Assembly: GCA_007692585.1 (NCBI GenBank)
Contig: REBU01000063.1
Span: 1 to 64,000 of the forward strand
DNA: 64,000 nucleotides
Source: Paracoccaceae bacterium
GTDB taxonomy: Bacteria; Pseudomonadota; Alphaproteobacteria; Rhodobacterales; Rhodobacteraceae
Direction: 5' to 3'
In this document: one piece after another, positions 36,861-45,097 of the stretch
Numbering within the stretch: the first letter of the stretch is position 1
Layout: every line of letters starts with the position of its first letter
The notes under the pieces: generated by a model
Told to the model about the DNA's origin: nothing
What the model saw: only the letters and a program-made list of their open reading frames with translations
The model's database searches: none
Position numbers and translations under genes: made by a program

Positions 36861-38210
36861 TCAGACAGCGACCGAATGTCGGGCCGTGCTGCTTGGCAGA
36901 TATGCGTCAAATGCCGCCGCCGCCAGACGCACCAATGGCCGCCCGAGCGCCGTCATGTGCAGCTGCGCGCCCGCCAGCGTCAACAGCCCGTCGGCCTGCA
37001 TCTCCTCCAGCGCAGGCCGCGCATCCTCCCACCAGCCCGCAGCTGCGTCATGTTTCGCGCTGATGGCCGCGACATCGACATGGCCATCGCACATCAGCCG
37101 CTCGATCACCTCAGCGCGCAGCCGGTCATCCTCAATGAAGGGCAGGCCCTTGCCGACAGGCAGCCGTCCTTCCAGCACCGCGCGCGACCACGCCCCGGTT
37201 TCCGCGATATTCTGCACATAGCCCGACGGCGTGCGCCCGATGGAGGTCGCGCCAAGCGCCACCAGCGTTTCGGCCTGATCGGTCGTGTAGCCCTGGAAAT
37301 TGCGCCGCATCCGACCCTCGCGCGCGGCCACGGCCAACCCGTCATGGGGCAGCGCGAAATGATCGAGCCCGATGGCCAGATACCCCGCCGCTTCCAACGC
37401 CTCGGCGGCAGCCTGCGCCTGCGCGTGCCGCGCCTCTGCGCCGGGCAGGGCGTCGTCTTCGATCATGCGCTGGTTCTTGGCCATCCAGGGCACATGCGCA
37501 TAGCCAAACAGCGCAATACGATCCGGGCGCATTTCCGCACTCAGCCGCACTGTCTCAACGAGGCTATCGACCGTCTGATGCGGCAGCCCATAGATCAGGT
37601 CGAAATTGATCCCCGACACGCCCGCCGCGCGCAACTGCTCGACCGACTGGCGCACCATCGCCGGTGGCTGCACCCGGTTGATCGCCTTTTGCACCCGCAT
37701 ATCAAATTCCTGCACGCCAAAACTGGCGCGGGTAAACCCCAGCGCGCCGATCTGCGCGGCCATGTCAGCCGTCAGCGTGCGCGGATCGCTTTCGATGGCG
37801 ATCTCGGCATCAGGCGCGAAATCCCAATGCGCGCGGACCTCGGCCATCAGCATCGCCAGATCCTCCGGCGACAATGCAGTGGGCGTGCCCCCGCCCCAGT
37901 GCAGATGCGAAATCGTCATCCGCCCCGGCAGGGCAGCGGCGGTCAGCGCGATCTCACGGCGCAGCGTCGCGGCATACTCCGCAACCGGCTCGTAGCGCGC
38001 GGCGAGCTTCATGTTGCAGCCGCAATACCAGCACATCTGGCGGCAAAACGGCACATGCAGATAGAGCGAGACCGGTGCCGCAGGGTCAAGCCGCGCCAGC
38101 CAGTCGCGATAGCGCGCCTCAGCGAAATCCTTCTGGAAATGGGGCGCCGTCGGGTAACTGGTATAACGCGGCGTCGCGCGGCTGGCATAGCGGTCGAGAA
38201 CGGAGCTCAT
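36861..38210 (-). CDS. hemN: Oxygen-independent coproporphyrinogen III oxidase
   Basis: This radical-SAM enzyme decarboxylates coproporphyrinogen III under low oxygen in heme or bacteriochlorophyll synthesis. The 449-residue product has the 4Fe-4S site HVPFCRQMCWYCGCN (about 50-64) and HWGGGTPTAL (about 106-115). The HemN-specific FGYAHVPW and GLDHFALP segments are present. I placed the start at 38210 (MSSVLDRYA), as the upstream extension has no homology. An FNR-type box lies about 100 nt upstream, which fits anaerobic induction. hemW, a related but different protein, is at 60.6 kb. Confidence 0.94.
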   Translation of the reverse strand: MSSVLDRYASRATPRYTSYPTAPHFQKDFAEARYRDWLARLDPAAPVSLYLHVPFCRQMCWYCGCNMKLAARYEPVAEYAATLRREIALTAAALPGRMTISHLHWGGGTPTALSPEDLAMLMAEVRAHWDFAPDAEIAIESDPRTLTADMAAQIGALGFTRASFGVQEFDMRVQKAINRVQPPAMVRQSVEQLRAAGVSGINFDLIYGLPHQTVDSLVETVRLSAEMRPDRIALFGYAHVPWMAKNQRMIEDDALPGAEARHAQAQAAAEALEAAGYLAIGLDHFALPHDGLAVAAREGRMRRNFQGYTTDQAETLVALGATSIGRTPSGYVQNIAETGAWSRAVLEGRLPVGKGLPFIEDDRLRAEVIERLMCDGHVDVAAISAKHDAAAGWWEDARPALEEMQADGLLTLAGAQLHMTALGRPLVRLAAAAFDAYLPSSTARHSVAV

Positions 38211-38310
38211 GAAGCGGCCTTTCGGGTTGAACCCCCCATGGATGCGGCTCAGTCGCGGGGGTTTTTCGGATCTTTCACGAAAGAGTAGTCTCTGATGTGT
38301 CAATTCACAT

Positions 38311-38324
38311 TGACATGCATCAAA
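38311..38324. promoter_or_regulatory. FNR/FnrL-type binding site upstream of hemN
   Basis: TTGACATGCATCAA matches the FNR consensus TTGAT-N4-ATCAA at 9 of 10 defined positions. It lies in the 120-bp gap upstream of hemN, a known target of FnrL in Rhodobacter. Binding is inferred. Confidence 0.7.
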
Positions 38325-38330
38325 TGCGGC

Positions 38331-39452
38331 TCAGCGCCCGAAAATCGCTTCGGCCTCGGCCCGGCCCTTGGGCTGCAGCACCAACAAGCCGCCATCACGC
38401 GCGATCAACCCGCGATCATGCGCGCGCAGCACGACCGCGCGGGCGCGCGGCTCCGACCAGCGCAGATGCGACACCAGCGCGCGCAGGGTGTTTTCCTCGG
38501 CCATCGCGGGGGTGCCTGCATGGGTGAACAGATGCGCGACCAGCGCCCGGCAATCGTGATCCAGCCGCATCACCCGCCGCTGCATCGCCTGCGCGACCAC
38601 CCCCCGCCCCGGCGCGAAGAACAGTGCCAGCGCGAACCAGACGCCCGTCATGCTGGCCATCATCCCACCGATCGACACGTTCCAGCGCAACGCCAGCACA
38701 TAGCCCAGACCACAAGCCGCGATCGACAGTGCCACGGCCAGCACCAGCATCAGCCACAGCCGCCGGGTCAGCAGATAGGCCGTCGCAGGCGGCACGATGA
38801 CAAAAGCGATGAACAGGATCGCGCCCACCGCGTCAAAGGCCGCGACCGCTGTGACACTGGTCAGCGTCAGGACCGCGTAATGCAGCACCCCCGGCAGGAA
38901 GCCCAGCGCCGCCGCCAGTCCGGGGTCGAAACTCGCCAGTTTCAGCTCTTTCCAGAACAGCATCACAAAGCCCAGATTGACGACCAGCACCACCCCCAGC
39001 GTCACGACTGCAACCGGGACCGCCACGCCTGCCAGCTGCCAGGTGGTCAGCCAGACAAAGCCGATCTCGCCCAAGAGCACTGTGTCCACATCGATATGCA
39101 CATTGCGCGCATGGATCGAGATCAGGATCACGCCGGCGGCAAACAGCGCGGGAAAGACCAGCCCGATCGCAGCATCCATCTTCACCAGCCGCGAACGCGC
39201 CAGCGCCTCGGTCAGCACCACGGTCAGCACACCCGTCAGGGCCGCGCCCAGCACCTGCACAGGGCCGGAGCTTTGCCCGGTCAGAAGCCAGACCGTGATG
39301 ATCCCGAAGACGATGGAATGGCTGATCGCATCGGTCAGCATCGCATTGCCGCGCAGCACCAGAAACGTGCCAAGGATCGCGGCTGAACTGCCTGTCAGCA
39401 CGCCCGTCAGCACGATCATGGCCGGGATGGAGGCAAAGACTTCCGCGATCAT
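38331..39452 (-). CDS. sitD: Manganese/iron ABC transporter permease SitD
   Basis: This is an ABC-3 family metal permease of 373 residues. About eight membrane segments fill residues 1-280, including GTFLVLRGNAMLTDAISHSIV, the usual family motif. A soluble C-terminal domain of about 90 residues (with ENTLRALVSHLRWSEPRARAVV) resembles a winged helix and is seen in long MntC/MntD-type permeases. The ATG at 39452 overlaps the sitC stop by 4 nt. It is the last gene of sitABCD, read leftward. Confidence 0.87.
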   Translation of the reverse strand: MIAEVFASIPAMIVLTGVLTGSSAAILGTFLVLRGNAMLTDAISHSIVFGIITVWLLTGQSSGPVQVLGAALTGVLTVVLTEALARSRLVKMDAAIGLVFPALFAAGVILISIHARNVHIDVDTVLLGEIGFVWLTTWQLAGVAVPVAVVTLGVVLVVNLGFVMLFWKELKLASFDPGLAAALGFLPGVLHYAVLTLTSVTAVAAFDAVGAILFIAFVIVPPATAYLLTRRLWLMLVLAVALSIAACGLGYVLALRWNVSIGGMMASMTGVWFALALFFAPGRGVVAQAMQRRVMRLDHDCRALVAHLFTHAGTPAMAEENTLRALVSHLRWSEPRARAVVLRAHDRGLIARDGGLLVLQPKGRAEAEAIFGR

Positions 39453-40579
39453 CGCGACGGCTCCGCAGGGGCACCCGACAGGGCGCGGGCCTCGGCATGG
39501 CCAGCTTCGGTCAATTCCCAATGCGGGCTTGGATCGGGCGGCTGGTGGGCCGTGCGGATCAGGCCCCGGCGCTCCAGCGCGGCCAGCCGCGCAGGCGCAG
39601 GCATTGCGCCCAGCGCCGTGGCCAGCACTCCGCGCGCAACCCTGTGGGCAGGGTCGTCATGGTCGCGCGCGACGCTTTGCAGCGCCGCCAGCACGCGCCC
39701 GTCGCTGATCCGCGCCCGCGCGCGACGCGCGGCCATGGCCTGCCAGACCAGCCCCCGCCCCGGCGCGAGCAGCAGCGACAAGATAACGACGACTGTCGCG
39801 ACCAGCACCACGACCGGCCCTGTCGCCAATCCCCGCGTCGTCGCGCTGATCAGCGCGCCCGCCGCACCCGCGCCTGCGCCGATCAGCGCCGAAAGCCCCA
39901 CCATCGCGCCGAGGCTTCGCGTCCATTGCCGCGCCGCTGCTGCAGGCGCGATCAGAAGCGCGACCATCAGCACCACGCCCACCAGCTGCAACCCGACCAC
40001 GATGGCCAGCGCGACCATGACCGTCAGCACCGCTTCCAGCAGCGTCACCCTGAACCCCTGCGCGCGGGCGAAATCGGGATCGAAGCTGACCAGTTTGAAT
40101 TCCTTCCACAGCGCCAGCACCAGCCCCAGCGCCACAAGGCCCACCCCGCCCATGATCCACAGATCCGCAGGCTGGATCGCCGCGGCCTGCCCGAACAGAA
40201 AGGTCATCAACCCCAGACTGCCCGCCCCGCCCTGCCCCTGAATGACCGTCACCAGCACCACGCCGACTGCGAAAAACACGCTCAGCACGATGCCCAGCGC
40301 GGCGTCTGTTTTTAGCTGCGTGCGCCGGATGATCAGCATCATGCACAAGGCCGCCAGCGCGCCTGTCACGAAGGCGCCCAGCATCACCGCGCCCAGATTG
40401 CGCCCGCCCGCGATCAGAAAGCCCAGACAGACCCCCGGCAGCGCCGCATGGCTGAGCGCATCGCCCAGCAGGCTCTGACGCCGCAGCACGGCAAACGCGC
40501 CGAGCATCCCCGAAATCGCGCCCAAGAGCGCCGCGCCCAAAAGCACGGTCTGCACAATCGCGCTCGACGCGAGGCCCAT
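39449..40579 (-). CDS. sitC: Manganese/iron ABC transporter permease SitC
   Basis: This is the second ABC-3 family permease, 376 residues, with GAFAVLRRQSLLGDALSHAALPG (about 27-49) and eight or nine hydrophobic segments up to about residue 275. It has a cytoplasmic tail of about 95 residues (ARISDGRVLAALQSVARDHDD onward), probably a winged helix. It pairs with SitD to form the membrane pore. The ATG at 40579 shares one base with the sitB stop (TGATG); a GTG just before it is the alternative start. Confidence 0.87.
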   Translation of the reverse strand: MGLASSAIVQTVLLGAALLGAISGMLGAFAVLRRQSLLGDALSHAALPGVCLGFLIAGGRNLGAVMLGAFVTGALAALCMMLIIRRTQLKTDAALGIVLSVFFAVGVVLVTVIQGQGGAGSLGLMTFLFGQAAAIQPADLWIMGGVGLVALGLVLALWKEFKLVSFDPDFARAQGFRVTLLEAVLTVMVALAIVVGLQLVGVVLMVALLIAPAAAARQWTRSLGAMVGLSALIGAGAGAAGALISATTRGLATGPVVVLVATVVVILSLLLAPGRGLVWQAMAARRARARISDGRVLAALQSVARDHDDPAHRVARGVLATALGAMPAPARLAALERRGLIRTAHQPPDPSPHWELTEAGHAEARALSGAPAEPSR

Positions 40580-41349
40580 CACGGCGCAGCGCCCGCCGGG
40601 TCCGCGATCAGGGCCAGATGCCGCCCATAGGCCGCGCGCAGATTTTCCGGCGTATACGTCTCGCGCACCGGACCTTGCGCGATGATCCGGATATTGAGCA
40701 TCACCATCCAGTCGAAATAGCTCTGCACCGTGGTCAGGTCGTGATGCACCACGATGACCGTGCGCCCTGCATCGCGCAGTCGTTTCAACAGCGCGATGAT
40801 CACCGCTTCAGTCGCCGCATCGACACCCGCCATCGGCTCATCCAGGATCAGGATCGGCGCATCCTGCACCAGCGCGCGGGCCAGGAAAACACGCTGTTGC
40901 TGGCCCCCCGACAACTGGCTGATCTGGCGATCCGCATAATCCTGCATCCCCACTTCCGCCAGTGCCGCCAGCGCGCGGGCGCGGGCGTCGCGACCGGGCC
41001 GCCGGAACCAGCCGAGGCTGCGATAGAGCCCCATTTCCACCACATCGCGCGCATTGGTCGGAAAATCCCAGTCGACACTGTGGCGTTGCGGCACATAGCC
41101 GATCTGGCCGCGCATCTGCGCCACGGGTCGGCCCAGAAAGCGCACATGCCCGGCCACCGGGCGCACCAAGCCCAGCGCGGCCTTGATCAGCGTCGATTTG
41201 CCCGCGCCGTTCGGCCCGATGATCGCACACATCACCCCCGGCGGAATATCCAGATCGATATCCCACAGCGCAGGCGTGTCGCCATAACTGACCGTCAGAT
41301 CCTCGACATGGAGCGCCTGATCGGGTTCGTGCAACTGGTCTTCACGCAT
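40579..41349 (-). CDS. sitB: Manganese/iron ABC transporter ATP-binding protein SitB
   Basis: This is the ATPase of the metal importer, 256 residues. It has Walker [15 protein letters not shown] (about 43-56), a Q-loop with YVPQRHSVDWDFP (a family signature), signature QLSGGQQQRVFLARAL and Walker B ILILDEPMAGVD. GGGAG lies 5 nt before the ATG at 41349. It follows sitA by 14 nt and precedes sitC in the same transcript. Confidence 0.91.
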   Translation of the reverse strand: MREDQLHEPDQALHVEDLTVSYGDTPALWDIDLDIPPGVMCAIIGPNGAGKSTLIKAALGLVRPVAGHVRFLGRPVAQMRGQIGYVPQRHSVDWDFPTNARDVVEMGLYRSLGWFRRPGRDARARALAALAEVGMQDYADRQISQLSGGQQQRVFLARALVQDAPILILDEPMAGVDAATEAVIIALLKRLRDAGRTVIVVHHDLTTVQSYFDWMVMLNIRIIAQGPVRETYTPENLRAAYGRHLALIADPAGAAP

Positions 41350-41363
41350 GCGATCTCCCGGTT

Positions 41364-42344
41364 TCAGGGCGCAAGCCCCCATGTCACCGCCCAATCCTGC
41401 AGCGCGTCAGGCCAGTCGGGCAGCATGCCCCCCAGCGCTTCGGTCACGATCTGCGTATTGGCGCGGATCATTCCGATATAGGTGCCCTCCGGCGTGCCGT
41501 CATCCCCCATCGCATCCGAGAAGAGCGCCCCGCCGATCTCGACATCATGACCCAGACTGCGCACTTCCGCCACCAAGGCTTCGATGGTGCGCGGATTGAT
41601 CGTCGTTTCCACGAAAACCGCCGGGACATTGCGCTCGACAACGAAAGCCGCCACAGCGCGGATATCCCCGATACTCGCTTCAGATTCGGTCGAAATCCCC
41701 TCGATGGCCTCGCTGGCTTCCATCCCGTAGGCATCGGCGAAATAGTGGAATGCGTCATGCGCGGTGACCAGAATCCGCTGGCCCTCGGGGATCGAGGCGA
41801 TGGCCTCTGCGACCCAGCCATGCAGCGCATCAAGCTGTGCGTCGAGCTGCGCCACCCGCGCGGCCATCATTTCCGCACAATCGGGGCGCTGCTCGGCAAT
41901 GGCGTCGGCAATCACCGGTGCGATCTGCGCCCAGCGGCTGACATCCATCCACAGATGCGGATCGACCGCGCCCGCCTCATCGGGGTCTTCCAGCAGATCC
42001 GCCGCGTCAAAACTGGCACGCAACAGACCCAGCGTCGGCGTGCGGCTGCTGAACCCGGCCAGCACTTCGGCCAGCCGCGCCTCCAGCGCAGGATCGACAT
42101 AGAGCACCAGCTCCGCGTCTGACAGCTTCGCGACATCCGAAGGCGTCGCGCGGTAGGAATGGGGATCACTGCCAGCGCCCAGAAGTGCGCTGACCCGCGC
42201 GCAGTCCCCGGCCACATCCGCCGCAACATCCGCGACCATTCCGACCGTCGCAAGCACGTTCAAGGGCGCAGCTTGTGCGCCTGCCACCGCGGATAACGTG
42301 ACCGCGGCCGCCATCCCGGCCATCTGCAGAGTAGTCCTCGCCAT
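41364..42344 (-). CDS. sitA: Manganese/iron ABC transporter substrate-binding protein SitA
   Basis: This is a cluster A-I metal receptor, 326 residues, with a signal peptide (MARTTLQMAGMAAAVTLSAV, cut near AQA-A). The metal ligands appear as SDPHSYRATPSD (first His, about residue 62), DPHLWMDV (second His), TAHDAFHYFADAYGM and ETTINPRTIEAL. The His-rich loop of zinc-type ZnuA proteins is absent, so Mn(II) or Fe(II) is the likelier cargo. A Mur-like box sits 42 nt upstream of the start. It is the first gene of sitABCD. Confidence 0.89.
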   Translation of the reverse strand: MARTTLQMAGMAAAVTLSAVAGAQAAPLNVLATVGMVADVAADVAGDCARVSALLGAGSDPHSYRATPSDVAKLSDAELVLYVDPALEARLAEVLAGFSSRTPTLGLLRASFDAADLLEDPDEAGAVDPHLWMDVSRWAQIAPVIADAIAEQRPDCAEMMAARVAQLDAQLDALHGWVAEAIASIPEGQRILVTAHDAFHYFADAYGMEASEAIEGISTESEASIGDIRAVAAFVVERNVPAVFVETTINPRTIEALVAEVRSLGHDVEIGGALFSDAMGDDGTPEGTYIGMIRANTQIVTEALGGMLPDWPDALQDWAVTWGLAP

Positions 42345-42385
42345 CTATCCCCCAAAAAGATGAAGTGATTCGTGCTGGCAGCATA

Positions 42386-42406
42386 TGCAAATGCGAAGCG
42401 TTTGCA
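42386..42406. promoter_or_regulatory. Mur/Fur-like operator upstream of sitA
   Basis: TGCAAA-TGCGAAGCG-TTTGCA is an imperfect 21-bp palindrome with perfect 6-bp outer arms and further GC/GC symmetry inside. It resembles the Mur (manganese-responsive Fur) boxes of alphaproteobacteria and lies where a repressor of sitABCD would act. The regulator is inferred. Confidence 0.6.
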
Positions 42407-42610
42407 AGAAGATCTGCCAAAAACCTGCCCATCTGCAAGATTCGCCCGCATTCCAGAGTTGGACCGCCTGATAAATGACCGAAAATCTGCGCGAGTAATT
42501 TCATTCCAACGCAACTATAAGTTTACATATCGTTACTGGAATGACACAATTTACAGGCACACTTCTCAGGGAAGGCAGTTGAATTGCCTTGCCAAAAAGG
42601 GAATAGCCCA

Positions 42611-42742
42611 ATGCACGACCTGCTTTCTGTCTTTGCAACGCTTTACAGTTACCTGATCCTGTCCTTGGTCCTCGCTCTGGTCTTCGGCTTCAGAATCCAT
42701 GCAACCGAGCGCGACAGATCGGCCAGAAACGTTAACCACTGA
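42611..42742 (+). CDS. Possible small single-span membrane protein (43 aa)
   Basis: An ATG frame encodes 43 residues: MHDLLSVFATLY, then a strongly hydrophobic stretch (SYLILSLVLALVFGF), then a charged tail (RIHATERDRSARNVNH). This one-helix layout is typical of small membrane proteins. GGGA lies 9 nt before the ATG, a hairpin (AAGGCA/TGCCTT at 42572-42590) sits upstream, and a weak GAGC-GAA-GCTC hairpin with T5 follows the stop. The rest of the 498-bp gap (42345-42842) holds the Mur-like box, an AT-rich stretch and nothing else I can support. No homologue is recognised, and the call is tentative. Confidence 0.35.
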   Translation: MHDLLSVFATLYSYLILSLVLALVFGFRIHATERDRSARNVNH

Positions 42743-42842
42743 GCGAAGCTCGCCTTTTTCACCCGCGATCTGACGCCGGTCTTCGGTCGCCTCGCCACTG
42801 TCCAACACCAAACCCGCGTCGTTGCCCATGCCGCAGACCCGT

Positions 42843-44189
42843 TCAGCCCGGGCGCGCGATCCCCGCGTCGTCATGCCAAGCACAGACCAGCGGATGCAAG
42901 GCCACCTGCGCCTGCAAACGCTGCGCAAGAAGGAACATGCCGCCGATCTTGCGATGCAGAAACAGCAGATCAGCGGGCGGCACATGCCAGAAATCGCGCG
43001 CCTGCCCCAATGCCTGCCCGGCCTGCGCAAGATCCGCAATCAGTGTCGAGCGCCCAAAATCATAGGCCGATTCCTGCCTTAGAGGCATGCTCGCCTGCAG
43101 CGCGAGATCCGTGATCAGCGCCTGACGCGCCTCCGGATGGGACGCGCTGAAATAACCGATCTCGATCATCCGGGCGCGGGTCGCGTCGTGGTCGCAGGCC
43201 AGAAGCGCGCCAAGCAACGCACGGTAGCGCGCGGCAACCTCGGCGCTGATCGACCGCGCCGCGCCAAAATCCAGCAGCACGATCCGCCCATCCGGCGCCA
43301 GCCGGTAATTGGCGAAATTCGGATCCGTCTGCATGTGTCCCAACGCAAAAATCTCGCGCAGGACCAGCGAGATCAGATCACGCGCCGCCTGATCGCGCTG
43401 AACTTGCGGCGCGGCCACAAGCGCGTCAATCGGCTGGCTGTCGATGAAATCCATCGCCAGAATGCGCGCCGTGGACAAAGGCGCATGGAAACGCGGCACA
43501 ATGAAGGCCGGATCATCGGCCAGCGCCGCGCCATAGGCTGAAAGCGCCGCCGCCTCGCGGGTGTAATCCGCCTCGTCATGCAGCTGCGCCCGCCCTTCAG
43601 CCAGCAAGGGCGCAATATCGAGGTCGCGCGGCAAGATACCGGGCATGCGCAGCAACCGCCCCAAAGTCGCAATATCGCTGTCGATGCTCGCGGCGACGCC
43701 CGGAAACTGCACCTTGACCGCCAGCTCCTGCCCGTCGCGCAACACGGCGCGGTGCACCTGCCCGATCGACGCTGCGGCAATCGGCTGCACGTCGAAACGC
43801 TGAAACTGCCGCGCCCAGTCCGGCCCCCATTCGGCGCTGAGCACGGCCTTCAACTGGCGCGGCGGCATCGCAGGCGCAGCCGCCTGCAACCGGCCCAGGA
43901 TCGCGGTCAGTTCAGGCGGCAGCACCAGCCCGTTTTCCATCGACAGCATCTGCCCCAGCTTCATCGCGGCGCCCCGCAGATGCGCAAGCCCGCCCGCCAG
44001 CCGCAGCGCATTGGCCGGGCTCAGCGCCGCCTGCGCCAGATCGGGGCGGTTGCCGCGCAGCATCTGCGCCACTGCCCCGCCCAGCGTCGCGCCGATCATG
44101 CCCCCTGCCACCCGCCCCATATGCAGGTTGCGCGACAAGGCACGTTCAGGAACAGGGCGCGGCAGAAATTCAGTCATGCACCGGGACAT
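42843..44189 (-). CDS. AarF/ABC1/UbiB-like protein kinase family protein
   Basis: This 448-residue member of the ABC1/ADCK atypical kinase family is linked to ubiquinone synthesis. The KxGQ motif lies in AMKLGQMLSMENG (about 75-87), the Ala-rich nucleotide loop in AAASIGQVHRAVL (about 138-150), and the kinase Lys in LAVKVQFPG. DPNFANYRL and LLDFGAARSIS contain the metal-binding residues. No C-terminal membrane pair typical of UbiB proper is visible, so it may be a paralogue. Two ATGs (44189, 44177) are possible and neither has a clear ribosome-binding site. Confidence 0.85.
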   Translation of the reverse strand: MSRCMTEFLPRPVPERALSRNLHMGRVAGGMIGATLGGAVAQMLRGNRPDLAQAALSPANALRLAGGLAHLRGAAMKLGQMLSMENGLVLPPELTAILGRLQAAAPAMPPRQLKAVLSAEWGPDWARQFQRFDVQPIAAASIGQVHRAVLRDGQELAVKVQFPGVAASIDSDIATLGRLLRMPGILPRDLDIAPLLAEGRAQLHDEADYTREAAALSAYGAALADDPAFIVPRFHAPLSTARILAMDFIDSQPIDALVAAPQVQRDQAARDLISLVLREIFALGHMQTDPNFANYRLAPDGRIVLLDFGAARSISAEVAARYRALLGALLACDHDATRARMIEIGYFSASHPEARQALITDLALQASMPLRQESAYDFGRSTLIADLAQAGQALGQARDFWHVPPADLLFLHRKIGGMFLLAQRLQAQVALHPLVCAWHDDAGIARPG

Positions 44190-44228
44190 GGAGCGCAGCT
44201 GCCCGAAATCCAGAGCAGCCGCGCAAGA

Positions 44229-44900
44229 TCAGCCCAGATAATCGCTGACCAACAGCCGCCAGGGCGCGACATCTTCGACAACCTCCGCGAACCGCGGCAG
44301 GGGCGGGTCAAAGAGGTTGTCAGTCACATCATCATTGACCGAACTGACCTCGCCGATCAGGCAGCGCGCGCCCTCCGCCCAGAAGGCATGCCAATCGCCG
44401 GGGCGCAGCGTGACGCTTTCGCCGGTGCGCAGGACCAGCTTGCCCCCCGCCGCGACATCCCGCACGATCCCATCGCACATGACCGACACACCGGCCTCAG
44501 GGTCACGCGCGCCATCGGGCTGCGAGCCGAACAATTCCACCACCAGACGCCCGCCACTGCGGTTGATAATGTCCTCTGTCTTCACCAGATGCCTGTGCAT
44601 GGGGCTGAGCTGGTCAACCTCCGAAATCAGAAGCTTCTCGGCATAGACCATCCCGCGCCCGGCACGCAGCTCGGCCTCGGTCCCGTTGCGCAGCGTGAAC
44701 AGCGCAAGCCCCAGCCGCGCGAAATCGCCGCGATTGTAATCCGTCACATCCCAGCCAAGCCGCCGGGCCCTGATCTCGGCATGATCGCCCGCGCTGAGCG
44801 CGGCAGGGTCCAGATGCGCGAAAGGCGGCAGCGCCACCCCCTGCGCCCGGATGAAATCATCGGCGGCGCGCAGGATATCGTTGATCTGGGAACGTTGCAT
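44229..44900 (-). CDS. D-lyxose (D-mannose-type) ketol-isomerase family protein
   Basis: This cupin-fold sugar isomerase has 223 residues. It shows AEKLLISEVDQLSPMHRHLVKTED-type metal-site segments (about 95-115) and WHAFWAEGARCLIGEVSSVNDD (about 172-193). The His and Glu residues there match the manganese site expected in D-lyxose isomerases. I chose the ATG at 44900 because GGAGG lies 6 nt upstream; earlier in-frame ATGs overlap that site. If active on lyxose it would yield D-xylulose, the substrate of XylB in this window. It may share a transcript with the kinase-like gene that follows. Confidence 0.75.
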   Translation of the reverse strand: MQRSQINDILRAADDFIRAQGVALPPFAHLDPAALSAGDHAEIRARRLGWDVTDYNRGDFARLGLALFTLRNGTEAELRAGRGMVYAEKLLISEVDQLSPMHRHLVKTEDIINRSGGRLVVELFGSQPDGARDPEAGVSVMCDGIVRDVAAGGKLVLRTGESVTLRPGDWHAFWAEGARCLIGEVSSVNDDVTDNLFDPPLPRFAEVVEDVAPWRLLVSDYLG

Positions 44901-44920
44901 GACCATCCTCCGAAAACTCA

Positions 44921-44948
44921 AAAACCCCCGCCAAAGGGCAGGGGTTTT
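44921..44948 (-). terminator. Terminator downstream of tRNA-Asp
   Basis: AAAACCCC (44921-44928) and GGGGTTTT (44941-44948) form a stem with extra CC/GG pairs inside. On the minus strand the stem ends in a T-run, just after the tRNA gene. Confidence 0.75.
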
Positions 44949-44953
44949 GAAAA

Positions 44954-45030
44954 TGGCGCGGTTGACGGGGCTCGAACCCGCGACCCCCGGCGTGACAGGC
45001 CGGTACTCTAACCAACTGAGCTACAACCGC
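44954..45030 (-). tRNA. tRNA-Asp (anticodon GTC)
   Basis: The minus strand folds as a complete tRNA of 77 nt including an encoded CCA. The acceptor stem is GCGGTTG/CAACCGC with a G discriminator. The D-arm contains AGCTCAGTTGGTTAGAG, the anticodon loop is CCTGTCACG with GTC at 44996-44994, and the T-arm contains GGGTTCGAGCCC. The sequence matches tRNA-Asp. Confidence 0.97.
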
Positions 45031-45097
45031 GCGATGCAGGCGATCTACGCAATCCGCCCAGCCACGTCAAGCCCAAAGCGCAAAGAAAACCGCGCGA

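Noticed and set aside
41364-42344. Zinc transporter (znuA) as identity for sitA
   Set aside because: The His-rich loop of ZnuA is missing, the operon has two permeases as in SitCD, and the upstream palindrome resembles a Mur box rather than a Zur box.
42372-42656. A 94-codon frame upstream of sitA on the plus strand
   Set aside because: It runs through the Mur-like operator and AT-rich promoter region and has no plausible ribosome-binding site or conserved composition. The shorter 42611 frame fits better.
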